Assembly (NCBI GenBank): GCA_002491905.1
Contig: DKWV01000056.1
Span: 50,833-114,832 of the forward strand
Direction of reading: 5' to 3'
From: Lachnospiraceae bacterium UBA7143
GTDB lineage: Bacteria; Bacillota; Clostridia; Lachnospirales; Lachnospiraceae
Length of the DNA: 64,000 nucleotides
The stretch's first letter is position 1. Every line of letters starts with the position of its first letter. Made by a program: the position numbers and the translations under genes. The notes beneath the pieces were generated by a model. It was not told where the DNA came from. It made no database searches and saw only the letters and a program-made list of their open reading frames with translations. Below, one piece after another: positions 1 to 9,409 of this stretch.

Positions 1-23
1 TCAAAAGAAAGAAGGTTTTACAG

Positions 24-788
24 ATGCAGGGACGAATCCATTCCTTAGAAAGTTTTGGCACGGTAGACGGCCCGGGAACCCGTTTTGTGGTATTTGTGCA
101 GGGCTGCCCGATGCGTTGCGCCTACTGCCACAATCCCGACACATGGGAGATGAACGGCGGCACACTGATGGAGCCGGAATATATCTTCGAACAGTATAAG
201 AGAAACGAGGCGTTTTATCACGGCGGCGGCATTACCGTCACCGGCGGCGAGCCGCTGATGCAGGTAGACTTTCTGATCGACCTGTTTACCATTGCAAAGA
301 AGAATAACGTGCATACATGCATTGATTCTTCCGGCATCGCCTACAAGAAGAACGCAAATCCGGAATGGCTTGCCAAACTGGATCACCTAATGGAATTGAC
401 CGATTTAGTTATGCTGGATATTAAGCATATTGACCCGGAAAAGCACAAGGAGCTTACCTCCCAGCCCAACGACGGTATTCTCGCATTTGCGGAATATTTG
501 AACGAGAAGCATGTAGACATGTGGATCCGCCACGTTATCGTACCGGGTATCACGGACGACGACAAATACCTGTACCAGCTCGGCTACTTTATCGGCGCAT
601 TCACCAATCTGAAAGCGCTTGACGCGCTTCCCTATCACACTATGGGAGAGTCCAAGTATGAGAAGCTGGGCATGGAATACAAGCTCAAGGGCGTTCCCGC
701 TATGGATAAGGATAAGCTGATCGAAAAGAAGAAAGTTATTCTGGACGGTATCCGTAAACGCCGGGAAGAACTGGGGATGCATGTATAG
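24..788 (+). CDS. pflA: Pyruvate formate-lyase activating enzyme
   Basis: Radical SAM enzyme of 254 aa. By family knowledge it cleaves S-adenosylmethionine to put a glycyl radical on pyruvate formate-lyase, in the cytoplasm under anaerobic conditions. The 4Fe-4S ligands are visible as C28, C32 and C35 (CPMRCAYC), followed by the SAM-binding TGGEP motif near residue 75. Length is normal for PflA. The ATG is preceded by AGAAGG. The gene starts 23 bases into the window, so its usual partner pflB would lie just outside; I cannot see it. Other glycyl-radical activases share the fold, but the lack of an extra ferredoxin insert favours PflA. Confidence 0.93.
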   Translation: MQGRIHSLESFGTVDGPGTRFVVFVQGCPMRCAYCHNPDTWEMNGGTLMEPEYIFEQYKRNEAFYHGGGITVTGGEPLMQVDFLIDLFTIAKKNNVHTCIDSSGIAYKKNANPEWLAKLDHLMELTDLVMLDIKHIDPEKHKELTSQPNDGILAFAEYLNEKHVDMWIRHVIVPGITDDDKYLYQLGYFIGAFTNLKALDALPYHTMGESKYEKLGMEYKLKGVPAMDKDKLIEKKKVILDGIRKRREELGMHV

Positions 789-818
789 TCTGTCATTAAA
801 AGTGGTCAAAAATAGAGA

Positions 819-846
819 GGCAGGGCCAAAAAATCGGTCCTGTCCC
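819..846. terminator. Terminator-like hairpin between convergent genes
   Basis: CAGGGCC and GGTCCTG pair (with one G-U) around an A-rich loop, followed by CCCTTTT on the plus strand. It lies between the convergent ends of pflA and the hybrid histidine kinase, so it could serve both. Confidence 0.55.
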
Positions 847-849
847 TTT

Positions 850-3831
850 TCAGCTTGTGATCCATTTCTGCAAAGCTTCTTCCAGTCTTTGTATATCCAC
901 CGGCTTGGAAATATGGCCATTCATACCCGCCTCTTCACATCTCCTGATATCGTCTGCGAAGGCATCCGCCGTCATGGCCACGATCGGGATTTTTTCCAAA
1001 TCTTCCCGGCCGGAAGCGCGGATTGTTTTTGACGCCTCATAACCATTCATAACCGGCATCTGGATATCCATGAAAATCAGGTCGAAGTAACCAGCCTCTT
1101 TCTCCAGCACAGCCTCCACAGCCAGCTGTCCGTTCATCGCCATTTCCACCTGAATGCCCACCACATTCAGAAGCTCCTTAGCCACCTCTATGTTGATTTC
1201 ATTATCCTCCACGAGTAGAACGCGTTTACCGGAGAAATCTTTCTGTTTGAACATATCGAGCGCGGAGACTTCCTCCTTGTCCTGATCCTGCCCCAGAACA
1301 TCCTTCAGCACCCGGATCAGGCGGGACCTGAACAGCGGTTTCCCTATAAAGGCGTTGACGCCCGCGTCCAGCGCCTCTGCTTCAATGTCCGCCCAGTCAT
1401 AGGCAGACTGAATTATAATCGAAATGCCGTCACCTGAGAATTTTCGGATATCCTTAGCGGTCTCCAGACCGTCCATTCCCGGCATCTTCCAATCAAGAAT
1501 GACTACCGCAAACTGTTTTCCATTTTCTCCAGAAATGCGCTGTATGGCTTCCTCTCCACTGAGCACATACTCCGCATTCATACCGATGCTCTTCAACATC
1601 TCACAGGAGCTTTCGCAGGCAGTCTCCTCATCGTCCACCACGAGCACATGAAGGCCGTTGTAGACAGCCAGATCAGCTTCCGTTATATCATCCAGTTTCA
1701 AGTACACAATTACAGTGAATTTTGAGCCTTTTCCCAGCTCGCTTTCCACCTTGATGTCCCCCCTCATCATGCGGGCAATATTGACCGCAATCGACATTCC
1801 CAGACCCGTCCCCTCAATTTTCCCTGTCCGGGAATCCGCCGCCCGGGAAAACGGCTCGAAGATTTTCTGGATATAATCCGATTCCATGCCGATACCGGTA
1901 TCCTCGAAGGTAAACTCATAACAGCCGTATCCCTCGATGTTTGAGGGTTTTTCCTCAATATGAATACTGATCTTGCCGCCAGAAGGCGTGAACTTCACCG
2001 CATTGCCCATGATATTCATAAAGATCTGCTGCAGATGCTGTTCATCCCCGACCACATTCTCGTGCTCAAGTTTGGCAATGCCCGCATTCAACGCAAGCCC
2101 TTTCAAGTCCATCTGTGAGCGGAACACTGTCAAAAGGCTCTCCACCGTATCGGAGAGGTTAAATGCGCTTTCCGTCAGGCTGACCTTGCCGCTTTCAATC
2201 CGACTCATGTCCAGCACTTCATTGATCAGCCCGAGCAGATGCTTGCCGGAAATCGTAATCTTCTCAAGCGCATCCAGCACGCGTTCCTTTTCGTCAATAT
2301 GCATTGTGGCCACGGAAGTCATACCCAGAATCGCGTTCATGGGTGTACGGATATCATGACTCATCCGGGAAAGGAAGTCACTCTTGGCATGGTTGGCTGC
2401 CTCCGCACGCTCCACCGCCTGCGCCAGCATTTCCTTCTGATTCTCTTCCCGGCGTATCATATCATCAATGCTGCGGATTGCTATTGTAATGGCTGACAGC
2501 TCCCCGGCTTCCTTCTCAGCAACCGTGATCGCAATGGAACACCATTCATATTCCTCCCCGTCCTCTTTCTTTCTTTCAAACTGCAGCTCCATATGATCTC
2601 TATCTGAAAGCTGCTTTCGAATGTTATCTGTGTTCAGGAACTCCTTTACAAGTTCAATATGTTCTTCCGCAACAATGCCATCCTCTATACTTCTTGCAAC
2701 CTTAACGTCAAAAGACTCTCTTTTTGACCCCTCCTCATAATGGGGATACACGGTATCACAAATATTTTCATTCAAGTTTATATAATAAATTGCCCGGCAT
2801 GCCCGCGCCGTACTGTCCATAGCATTTTGATAAACACGCGTCTGCGCCGCCATCCTATTATTTTCGTCCTGCAGCACCTGATTGCGTTTCTGGTTGCCAT
2901 ACTCCCTGACAAACTGGAAGGCGAACACGGCAACGCCCAGTGCAATGAGCACAGCGCTGATATAGTAAAAAGTATCGGAACCCGAAAGAATCTGATCTCT
3001 CGGTATGGTCAGAATCCCCGTCCAGCCGTTGTCCATATGGTAAAAATAAACATTACGGACAATCCCGTCCATAGGCTTCAGGTTTTCCAGCACCCGGCTG
3101 TTGTTGCCGTTGTAACCCGCGCTTTCTATGTAACTGTCCACCAGTTCCTGAAATTTTTCCTCGTCATAATCCCAGCAGGACCTGTAATACAGCAGAGTTC
3201 CCTTTTCATCCACCAGATAGTAGGAAGAGTCGTCGGGCAGCACCAGCTTCTCATTCATCAATTCAAAAAAAGAAGGCTTAAGATCAATGGCAAGATAACT
3301 TCCCGTAGCAGGAACTACCTTGCACAAGGTAATCACCGGCAGCCCCGATGCATAATCCGTGTAGACAGGCGAAATATAGATGTCCCCTCCCGCAGCCACC
3401 GCTTCCTGATAATACCCTGCCTCAAGAAAGTTATACTTGGCCAGTTTCTTCAATTCAGGATCGTTTGATACAATCTCTGTTGCATTAAAAGTCTTACCAT
3501 AGATCTGGATATTTTCCTCGCCATACGTATCGATGAGTCCGTCCATAAAAGGATACAGCCCTTTCCGGAGTTCCTCAATGGTAATATCTTCCTTCTCGCG
3601 CTGTTCAATATAATTCACACCGATCTCCAAAACGACTTCGCATGCATGGATTCCGCTCTTCTCTGATGAGGTACAGTTTTCCACCAAAGACAGCCCCATC
3701 TGATTGGTGTTACTCCAAAGTGTACGGCGCAGGATTATGGTACAGAACACAACAACGAGAATAAACGCGCTCAGCACCAAAATATTATTCCGCATTTTTC
3801 TTATTAACAGCTTTTCTTTATTTTCGTTCAT
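850..3831 (-). CDS. Membrane hybrid sensor histidine kinase with two receiver domains
   Basis: A 993-aa protein. Order: transmembrane helix near residues 11-35, an extracytoplasmic sensor region of about 250 residues, a second helix near 285-305, a PAS-like linker, a HisKA domain with phospho-acceptor His near 492 (MSHDIRTPMN), a HATPase domain (NAVKFTPSGG, DTGIGM, GTGLGM), and two C-terminal receivers with Asp in ILDWKMPGMDG and MDIQMPVMNG. The second receiver ends with the usual KP lysine. I placed the start at the ATG giving MNENKEK rather than the GTG four codons upstream. There is no output domain and no response regulator next to it, so the target is unknown. The extracytoplasmic part resembles a Cache-type small-ligand sensor, but I cannot name a ligand. 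Confidence 0.9.
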   Translation of the reverse strand: MNENKEKLLIRKMRNNILVLSAFILVVVFCTIILRRTLWSNTNQMGLSLVENCTSSEKSGIHACEVVLEIGVNYIEQREKEDITIEELRKGLYPFMDGLIDTYGEENIQIYGKTFNATEIVSNDPELKKLAKYNFLEAGYYQEAVAAGGDIYISPVYTDYASGLPVITLCKVVPATGSYLAIDLKPSFFELMNEKLVLPDDSSYYLVDEKGTLLYYRSCWDYDEEKFQELVDSYIESAGYNGNNSRVLENLKPMDGIVRNVYFYHMDNGWTGILTIPRDQILSGSDTFYYISAVLIALGVAVFAFQFVREYGNQKRNQVLQDENNRMAAQTRVYQNAMDSTARACRAIYYINLNENICDTVYPHYEEGSKRESFDVKVARSIEDGIVAEEHIELVKEFLNTDNIRKQLSDRDHMELQFERKKEDGEEYEWCSIAITVAEKEAGELSAITIAIRSIDDMIRREENQKEMLAQAVERAEAANHAKSDFLSRMSHDIRTPMNAILGMTSVATMHIDEKERVLDALEKITISGKHLLGLINEVLDMSRIESGKVSLTESAFNLSDTVESLLTVFRSQMDLKGLALNAGIAKLEHENVVGDEQHLQQIFMNIMGNAVKFTPSGGKISIHIEEKPSNIEGYGCYEFTFEDTGIGMESDYIQKIFEPFSRAADSRTGKIEGTGLGMSIAVNIARMMRGDIKVESELGKGSKFTVIVYLKLDDITEADLAVYNGLHVLVVDDEETACESSCEMLKSIGMNAEYVLSGEEAIQRISGENGKQFAVVILDWKMPGMDGLETAKDIRKFSGDGISIIIQSAYDWADIEAEALDAGVNAFIGKPLFRSRLIRVLKDVLGQDQDKEEVSALDMFKQKDFSGKRVLLVEDNEINIEVAKELLNVVGIQVEMAMNGQLAVEAVLEKEAGYFDLIFMDIQMPVMNGYEASKTIRASGREDLEKIPIVAMTADAFADDIRRCEEAGMNGHISKPVDIQRLEEALQKWITS

Positions 3832-3970
3832 TGTTATATACACTCATCCCATCATGTATTTTACACCACAGGCTGTTTTGCCGCCCGCCCTATATCCATA
3901 TACATATTATTCTACCCAGCGCCAATGTGAAAATCAAGATATATCCTGCATAAAAGCTATATTTTTCTAC

Positions 3971-3999
3971 TTGTATATTGGCTGCTTTTATATTAGAAT
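3971..3999 (+). promoter_or_regulatory. Putative promoter of the ferredoxin gene
   Basis: TTGTAT, a 17-bp spacer and TAGAAT, about 60 bp before the ferredoxin ATG. The rest of the roughly 230-bp gap between the kinase start and this gene shows nothing else I recognise. Confidence 0.45.
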
Positions 4000-4059
4000 A
4001 ATAAAGTAGCGGCTTATTATTGCTGTCAATCATTTTCATAACATAAGGAGGATATTGTC

Positions 4060-4230
4060 ATGGCATTCGTAATCAGTGACGCTTGTGTAGCTTGTGGGGC
4101 TTGTGAGTCTCAGTGCCCGGTTGGCGCGATCAGCATGGGTGACGGTAAGTTTGAGATTGATCCCTCTAAGTGCATCGACTGTGGTTCCTGCGCAGGCGCT
4201 TGCCCGACAGGAGCTATTTCTCAGGGCTGA
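4060..4230 (+). CDS. 8Fe-8S (2[4Fe-4S]) ferredoxin
   Basis: A 56-aa clostridial-type ferredoxin. Two CxxCxxCxxxCP clusters are complete (CVACGACESQCP and CIDCGSCAGACP), each expected to bind one 4Fe-4S centre. The protein is an electron carrier for low-potential reactions such as pyruvate:ferredoxin oxidoreductase or hydrogenase; no partner gene is adjacent. The strong site AAGGAGGA lies 8 bases before the ATG. It appears monocistronic, with its own promoter and a strong terminator. Confidence 0.95.
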   Translation: MAFVISDACVACGACESQCPVGAISMGDGKFEIDPSKCIDCGSCAGACPTGAISQG

Positions 4231-4253
4231 TAAAAATTCAGGCAGAGACCACG

Positions 4254-4299
4254 GGAGCCGTCCCTCCGAAGTGATGTTCACTTCTGGGGGAGCGGCTCC
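4254..4299 (+). terminator. Rho-independent terminator after ferredoxin
   Basis: A long stem starting GGAGCCG and ending CGGCTCC, containing a GAAGTGA/TCACTTC inner stem, followed by TTCTTTTT. It overlaps the last codons of the convergent merR-type gene. Confidence 0.8.
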
Positions 4300-5024
4300 T
4301 TCTTTTTACCCCTGGCAAACTTTTCCCCCGGGCGGCGTCTTAGGCTTATCATCTCGTCAATTTTGCGGTAATGCTCCTCGTCGAGTTTCCGGCGTTCCTC
4401 ATCCCGTTCCTCCTGCTGACGGAACTGGTAGTCCAGCTCCTTTAAAATGCTTTCCTTGATTTCCGTGCACATTTCCCGGTTGGCGTTTTTGACTGCATCA
4501 GTTACCATGTGCTGTAAAAGATACTGCAGGCGTTTCGCCTTTTTTTTCTTTTCGTCGTCAACCGGTTCCTCATACTCGTTCAGGTCCTGTCCATCCTCCG
4601 GCATTTCCAGAACGGTTTCCTTTCCCTTTGACATCGTGACCATATATTTCTTTGCTTTTTTCATGACCATGTCCTCCACTTTTTCTTCTATTGACTCCCG
4701 CTCCCCTGGCAGGCTGTCTGCTACGCCCTTCTCTGTCTCTGGTCCTGTTTCGCTGCCCGATGGTTCGTTCGCCGCCCACTTTCGGTCGTAGAGATCCTGC
4801 CCGCCGCCCTGCAGAACCATGCGGATCGCCTTGAGCTGCAGTCCCTGCTCCTTAAGCTGCTTAATTCGGCGCAGCGTTTCTATATCTTTTACGGTATAGC
4901 AGCGGTGTCCCATCTCGTTCCGTCTAATCGACAGCTTCAGTTCATCCTCCCAGTAGCGGAGCACGTGCGGCTCCACCTCCACCTTCTTTGAGGCCTCCGA
5001 GATGTAGTAAACAGTGTCGTTCAT
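4278..5024 (-). CDS. MerR-family transcriptional regulator
   Basis: A 248-aa protein. Residues 1-70 form a MerR winged helix-turn-helix (YYISEASKKVEVEPHVLRYW, then a GHRCYTVKDI wing). The rest is long, charged and low in complexity, probably coiled coil, with no recognisable ligand-binding domain or metal cysteines. That is unlike classical metal or drug MerR proteins and more like the MerR-headed proteins of Firmicutes with variable helical tails. GGAGGAGC precedes the ATG. It follows dnaB on the same strand about 140 bp downstream, with a hairpin between. The target is unknown. Confidence 0.8.
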   Translation of the reverse strand: MNDTVYYISEASKKVEVEPHVLRYWEDELKLSIRRNEMGHRCYTVKDIETLRRIKQLKEQGLQLKAIRMVLQGGGQDLYDRKWAANEPSGSETGPETEKGVADSLPGERESIEEKVEDMVMKKAKKYMVTMSKGKETVLEMPEDGQDLNEYEEPVDDEKKKKAKRLQYLLQHMVTDAVKNANREMCTEIKESILKELDYQFRQQEERDEERRKLDEEHYRKIDEMISLRRRPGEKFARGKKKEPLPQK

Positions 5025-5074
5025 ATATGCTCCTCCATTTCTTCTCTATCTTCTGATTCTGCCTATAATCGCAC

Positions 5075-5105
5075 AAAGAGACGCCCCGTTATGGGTCGTC
5101 TCTTT
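5075..5105 (-). terminator. Hairpin after dnaB
   Basis: AAAGAGACG-CCC pairs with GGG-T-CGTCTCTTT. It sits between the dnaB stop and the merR-type gene start and probably ends or attenuates the gdpP-rplI-dnaB transcript. Confidence 0.6.
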
Positions 5106-5162
5106 TGTAGGTGTATGTTTATGAGTTATGACGTTCAGTCACGCCCATTCGCAAAATCGCTC

Positions 5163-6497
5163 TTATTTGGCTAAGTTTGCGAACTTGGTATAATCCGGCA
5201 GCCACACCAGATCCACCGTGCCGATGGGGCCGTTTCTCTGCTTCGCGATAATGATTTCCGCGATGCCCTTCCTCTCCGTATCCTTATTATAATAGTCGTC
5301 GCGGTATATAAACATAACCACGTCGGCATCCTGCTCGATGGCACCGGACTCACGCAGGTCGGAAAGCATAGGTCTGTGGTCAGGCCGCTGTTCCACCGCG
5401 CGGGAAAGCTGCGAGAGTGCTACCACTGGCACATGCAGTTCTCTGGCAAGCGCCTTCAAAGAGCGGGAAATATCGGAGATTTCCTGCTGTCTGGAATCCG
5501 TGGAACGGCCGCTCCCCGACATCAACTGTAAGTAGTCGATAATAACCATCTCCAGATTGTGTTCCAGTTTATATTTACGGCATTTGGAGCGGAGCTCCGA
5601 AATACTGATGCCGGGCGTATCATCTATAATGAGATTTGATTTGCCGATCTGCGCCGCGCTCTCGATCAACTTCTCCCACTCCGCATCAGACAGGTTACCG
5701 GTTCGCAGATGCTGGGAGTCTACCCGGGACTCCATAGAAAACAGTCGGTTCACCAACTGCTCCTTGGACATCTCCAGACTGAAGATAGCTACGGTCTTAT
5801 TCTGCTTAAAAGCCACATACTCTGCCACGTTCAGTACAAAAGCCGTTTTCCCCATAGACGGTCTGGCTGCCACCAGAATCAGATCCGAGGGCTGTAATCC
5901 GGCAGTCTTATAATCCAGATCCAGAAAACCCGTCGCTACTCCTGTCACATTTCCCTTATTATGGGAAGCGCGCTCGATATTATCCATAGCGTTCATCACA
6001 ATCTGCCGAATGGGAACAAAATCCGCCCCGCCCCGTCTCTGCACCAGATCGAACACCCGCTTCTCGGTATCTTCCAGAATCGTGTCTAAGCTTTCTTTCC
6101 CTACATAACAGTCGTTGGCAATCTCTTCATTCAGCCGGATCAGCCGTCTGAGCACCGCCTTGTCGGCCACAATACCCGCATAGTACTTTACGTTCGCCGA
6201 AGTGGGCACCGCCGTGATCAAATCCCTGATAAATTCGGGACTGCTGACCTCCGGGGGCACGTCCTTCTCCCGCAGTCTGTCCTGCAGGGTCACCAAGTCC
6301 ACCGGCTTTCCCTCATCGTTCAGCTCCACCATCGTATCGAACAGAACACCGTACTGCTTATTGTAAAAATCCTCCCCCAGCACAATCTCGGAGGCCGCCA
6401 CGATAGCCTCCCTGTCCATAATCATAGAACCGACAACGGACTGTTCCGCCTCCATGCTGTGGGGCAATATTCTTTTCAGTAGCGTTTCCTCTGCCAA
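5163..6497 (-). CDS. dnaB: Replicative DNA helicase DnaB
   Basis: Hexameric 5'-3' replicative helicase (called DnaC in Bacillus), 444 aa. The N-terminal DnaB domain (about residues 10-110) is followed by a RecA-like core with Walker A ARPSMGKTAF near 210 and Walker B-region VIIDYLQLM near 320. The start is TTG, set by GGAGGTCGG seven bases upstream; no ATG fits better. It is last in gdpP-rplI-dnaB, the conserved Firmicutes order. The protein is full length, with no intein visible. Confidence 0.96.
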   Translation of the reverse strand: MAEETLLKRILPHSMEAEQSVVGSMIMDREAIVAASEIVLGEDFYNKQYGVLFDTMVELNDEGKPVDLVTLQDRLREKDVPPEVSSPEFIRDLITAVPTSANVKYYAGIVADKAVLRRLIRLNEEIANDCYVGKESLDTILEDTEKRVFDLVQRRGGADFVPIRQIVMNAMDNIERASHNKGNVTGVATGFLDLDYKTAGLQPSDLILVAARPSMGKTAFVLNVAEYVAFKQNKTVAIFSLEMSKEQLVNRLFSMESRVDSQHLRTGNLSDAEWEKLIESAAQIGKSNLIIDDTPGISISELRSKCRKYKLEHNLEMVIIDYLQLMSGSGRSTDSRQQEISDISRSLKALARELHVPVVALSQLSRAVEQRPDHRPMLSDLRESGAIEQDADVVMFIYRDDYYNKDTERKGIAEIIIAKQRNGPIGTVDLVWLPDYTKFANLAK

Positions 6498-6567
6498 AAC
6501 CGACCTCCGTCAAACCAACAAAGCCGCACGCCTATGCGCCGCCCCAAATCACCTGTCTGCGGCTCTC

Positions 6568-7014
6568 TCAGGCCTCCTCCACCTTCACCTTTAAGCTCCC
6601 GGTCACCTTCGGGTGCAGTTTCACGCCCACCTCGTAGACTCCCAGCGCCTTGATCGGCTCGGGAAGCTGTATTTTCTTTTTATCCAGTTCCAGGCCGCAC
6701 TGCTCTTTCGCCGCCTGCGCGATTTCCTTTGAGGAAACCGATCCAAAGGCTTTACCACCCTCTCCTGATTTCATCTTCAGGATAACTTCCTTTGTCTCGA
6801 GCACCCCCGCCAGTTCCTTCGCCTCCTCAAGCTGTTCTTTCGCCACCTTGTCCGCGTTGGCCTTTTGGAGTTTTAAATCGTTCTTGTTCTTTGCGTTCGC
6901 TTCCACGCCCAGTTTCTTGGGCAGCACATAGTTTCTCGCGTACCCGTCGCTGACATCAACAATCTCGCCCTTTTTCCCAAGTGTCTTCACATCTTCCAGT
7001 AATATAATCTGCAT
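6568..7014 (-). CDS. rplI: 50S ribosomal protein L9
   Basis: 148 aa, the normal length. The N-terminal rRNA-binding domain begins MQIILLEDVKTLGKKG and holds the L9 signature around residues 13-40 (GYARNYVLPKKLGVEA). A long connecting helix and the C-terminal domain follow. GAGGG precedes the ATG. It lies between gdpP (34 bp upstream) and dnaB (70 bp downstream). Confidence 0.97.
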   Translation of the reverse strand: MQIILLEDVKTLGKKGEIVDVSDGYARNYVLPKKLGVEANAKNKNDLKLQKANADKVAKEQLEEAKELAGVLETKEVILKMKSGEGGKAFGSVSSKEIAQAAKEQCGLELDKKKIQLPEPIKALGVYEVGVKLHPKVTGSLKVKVEEA

Positions 7015-7048
7015 GTGTATTTCCCTCTTTCCATCCTTTTTTCACAAT

Positions 7049-9109
7049 TTAATCCGAGGAAAGCTCTCCTTCCTCTATCATTGCATCCAGTGTCCTCTTA
7101 ATGACCGCAATGCCTTCTTCGATCGAGCCGCTCTCAAGCTGGGCTCCGGCTATGTTCAGATGCCCGCCGCCTCCCATTCGCTCCATAATGACCTGCACGT
7201 TTACCTCGTCAATGGAGCGTGCGCTGATATAAATAATACCATTATATCTGGTCAGGATAAAGCTTGCCCGGATACCTTTGATATTGAGCAGCTCGTTGGC
7301 CGCCTGCGCGCCCACCACGGTGGGACTGGCCACATCCTCCCCGGTACAGACGGATATGGCATAAAAACGTCTGTAAATTTCCGCCTGGCTGACTGCATCC
7401 GCTTTCGCCTTGTATTCCGCCGCATCGTCCCGGAACAGTTTCCTGACCCGGGTCACGTCCGCGCCGTTTCTGCGGAGAAACGCCGCCGCCTCAAAGGTTC
7501 TGACACCTGTCTTTGTCATAAAATTGTTGGTGTCTATCATAATACCCGAATACATACAATCCGCTTCTTCCGACCGGAGCCTTAAGTCGTCACTGATGTA
7601 CTGCAGGATCTCAGACACCATCTCACAGGCAGAAGACGCATAGGCCTCTATATAAGAGAGCGTCGCATTCTCAATTATTTCCGTACCCTGTCTGTGATGA
7701 TCCAGCACCACAATGGACTTGCAGCGTTTCAGAAGCTCGGGGCACTCCGTAATGCTGGGCTTATTCACATCCACCACCACAAGTACCGCATTATTGCCCA
7801 CCCTCTCAAGCGCAAGCTGGCTGTTGATAATCATATCCTCTGCATAGTCCTCATTATCCCGGAACATCTCCACCATAGGCTGCATGGAAGAGGTCACGTC
7901 GTTCAAGACAATATGCGCCTTTTTGTCCAGAGCCTGCGCAATACGGTAAATTCCCACCGACGCGCCGAAACTGTCCACGTCCCCCATGCGGTGCCCCATC
8001 ACATAGACTTCGTCCTTGACGGAAATAATTTCCCGCAATGCGTGTGCCTTTACCCTTGCCTTGACGCGGGTGCTCTTCTCTACCTGCTGGCTCTTTCCGC
8101 CGTAATAAATAACGTTCTCCGGCACTTTCACCACTGCCTGGTCTCCGCCGCGGCCCAGGGCAATGTCTATGGCGTTTCTCGCAAATTCGTAATTCTGTGC
8201 ATAGGACAGGCCATTTAAGCCCATGCCGATGCTGATAGTGACTGCCATTTCATTTCCTATATTAACTGTCTTTACATCCTCCAGAATGTCAAACCGGCTC
8301 TCCTGCAAATGGGTCGCCGCCTCCTTGCGCATGATGACCAGATACTTGTCCTTCTCAAGCTTTTTACAGATGCCGTCCAGCGCGGCAATGTATTTATTTA
8401 CCTTTCTGTCGATCAGAGCAATCAGCAGGGACCGCCTAACCTCCTCCACGCTCTCCAAAGCCTCGTCGTAATTGTCCAGATAAATGAGCGCCACCGCAAG
8501 GGACTGGTCGTCCACTTCCTTTAAAGCAATCTGCAGGGCCGTCTCGTCGAACAGGTAGAGCGCAACCAGATAGCCGTCATAACCTTTCGCCTCGATAATA
8601 TCGCTGTTTTCCGCCATTTCCTTTAAGGAGATCTTTTTCAGCTTCGCCACATAATTGCCGTTTTCATATTCTACCCGACACTCTATCTCATCTTCTGTGC
8701 CCCGTCCGGGAAGGCATTCCTTTGTGATTGTGGGAAAAAGCGTGGTAACTGACTTCCGATAGCCCTTGTCCTGATGGGTGAGTCTCTCAAAAGCAATGTT
8801 GGTCCAGATAACCTTTCCCGCATCGTCCAAAAGGGCGTGCGGCAGCTCCAGATCCCGCAGAAGCCGCCTCTGGATCTGTCCATACTGGGTCGCGAAGCTG
8901 ATCAGCTCATTCATGATGACCGGTTTGTTATATAACATCATGGACAGTATGATCGCAAAATAGAAAATTAGAAAAGCGGTCACCACAAGCCCGGCCCGGT
9001 AGTCCAGCATATAGACTAAAATATCCACAACCGCAAGTAAAAATCCCAGATATAAGGAGGATTGCAGATACGACTTCATCCGTCCTTTCAGTTTCACCGT
9101 ATTTTTCAT
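7049..9109 (-). CDS. gdpP: c-di-AMP phosphodiesterase, GdpP type
   Basis: A 686-aa membrane protein. Two N-terminal transmembrane segments (about residues 10-55) are followed by a PAS-like domain, a degenerate GGDEF domain, a DHH domain (GDVDSFGAS near 378, VLDHHRQG near 470) and a C-terminal DHHA1 domain (GGGGHLNIAGA near 648). GdpP hydrolyses c-di-AMP to pApA, which links it to cdaA elsewhere in this window. I chose the ATG at MKNTVKLK, with AGGA six bases upstream, over a GTG 13 codons earlier. It heads gdpP-rplI-dnaB. The leader contains a hairpin pair described separately. Confidence 0.92.
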   Translation of the reverse strand: MKNTVKLKGRMKSYLQSSLYLGFLLAVVDILVYMLDYRAGLVVTAFLIFYFAIILSMMLYNKPVIMNELISFATQYGQIQRRLLRDLELPHALLDDAGKVIWTNIAFERLTHQDKGYRKSVTTLFPTITKECLPGRGTEDEIECRVEYENGNYVAKLKKISLKEMAENSDIIEAKGYDGYLVALYLFDETALQIALKEVDDQSLAVALIYLDNYDEALESVEEVRRSLLIALIDRKVNKYIAALDGICKKLEKDKYLVIMRKEAATHLQESRFDILEDVKTVNIGNEMAVTISIGMGLNGLSYAQNYEFARNAIDIALGRGGDQAVVKVPENVIYYGGKSQQVEKSTRVKARVKAHALREIISVKDEVYVMGHRMGDVDSFGASVGIYRIAQALDKKAHIVLNDVTSSMQPMVEMFRDNEDYAEDMIINSQLALERVGNNAVLVVVDVNKPSITECPELLKRCKSIVVLDHHRQGTEIIENATLSYIEAYASSACEMVSEILQYISDDLRLRSEEADCMYSGIMIDTNNFMTKTGVRTFEAAAFLRRNGADVTRVRKLFRDDAAEYKAKADAVSQAEIYRRFYAISVCTGEDVASPTVVGAQAANELLNIKGIRASFILTRYNGIIYISARSIDEVNVQVIMERMGGGGHLNIAGAQLESGSIEEGIAVIKRTLDAMIEEGELSSD

Positions 9110-9152
9110 TTTATTCCTCGTGAAAGTGTTTCCTGTTCTTCCCGCCACTCAT

Positions 9153-9246
9153 GAAGAATGCCGCTTTTAGGCATTCTTCCACGTGAGACTTAGTAATTCT
9201 TAGCGAAGCAGCCTCTGCTGCTAAGCTTTAGAATTACTTCTCACGT
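9153..9246. repeat. Tandem-hairpin element, copy 1 (gdpP leader)
   Basis: Two hairpins. The first pairs GAAGAATGCC (9153-9162) with GGCATTCTTC (9170-9179). The second is long: ACGTGAGA/TCTCACGT outer arms (9181-9188, 9239-9246), AGTAATTCT/AGAATTACT inside, and an AGCAG/CTGCT tip. Related copies lie at 29735 and 34464. Here it sits between a likely promoter and gdpP, so it would be part of the mRNA leader. Confidence 0.75.
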
Positions 9247-9247
9247 T

Positions 9248-9256
9248 AGTATAGCA
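9248..9256 (-). promoter_or_regulatory. Extended -10 promoter, likely for gdpP-rplI-dnaB
   Basis: Read on the minus strand, TGCTATACT is an extended -10. No good -35 is visible. Transcription would start around 9241, inside the outer arm of the long hairpin. Confidence 0.4.
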
Positions 9257-9360
9257 TTTTTTGCCAAATACCGCCACATCTATATATAGAGTTTTTTCGC
9301 GGTTAAACGACATAATGTGGACAGGAGCTGCGCATAGGCAGACTCCGCTTATGCACGCAA

Positions 9361-9390
9361 GAAACCGGATACCCTGCGGCATCCGGTTTC
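9361..9390 (-). terminator. Hairpin terminator after rpsR
   Basis: GAAACCGGAT pairs with ATCCGGTTTC, 20 bp past the rpsR stop on the minus strand. The T-tract is short. Confidence 0.6.
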
Positions 9391-9409
9391 CGTATGTCTC
9401 ATATCACGC

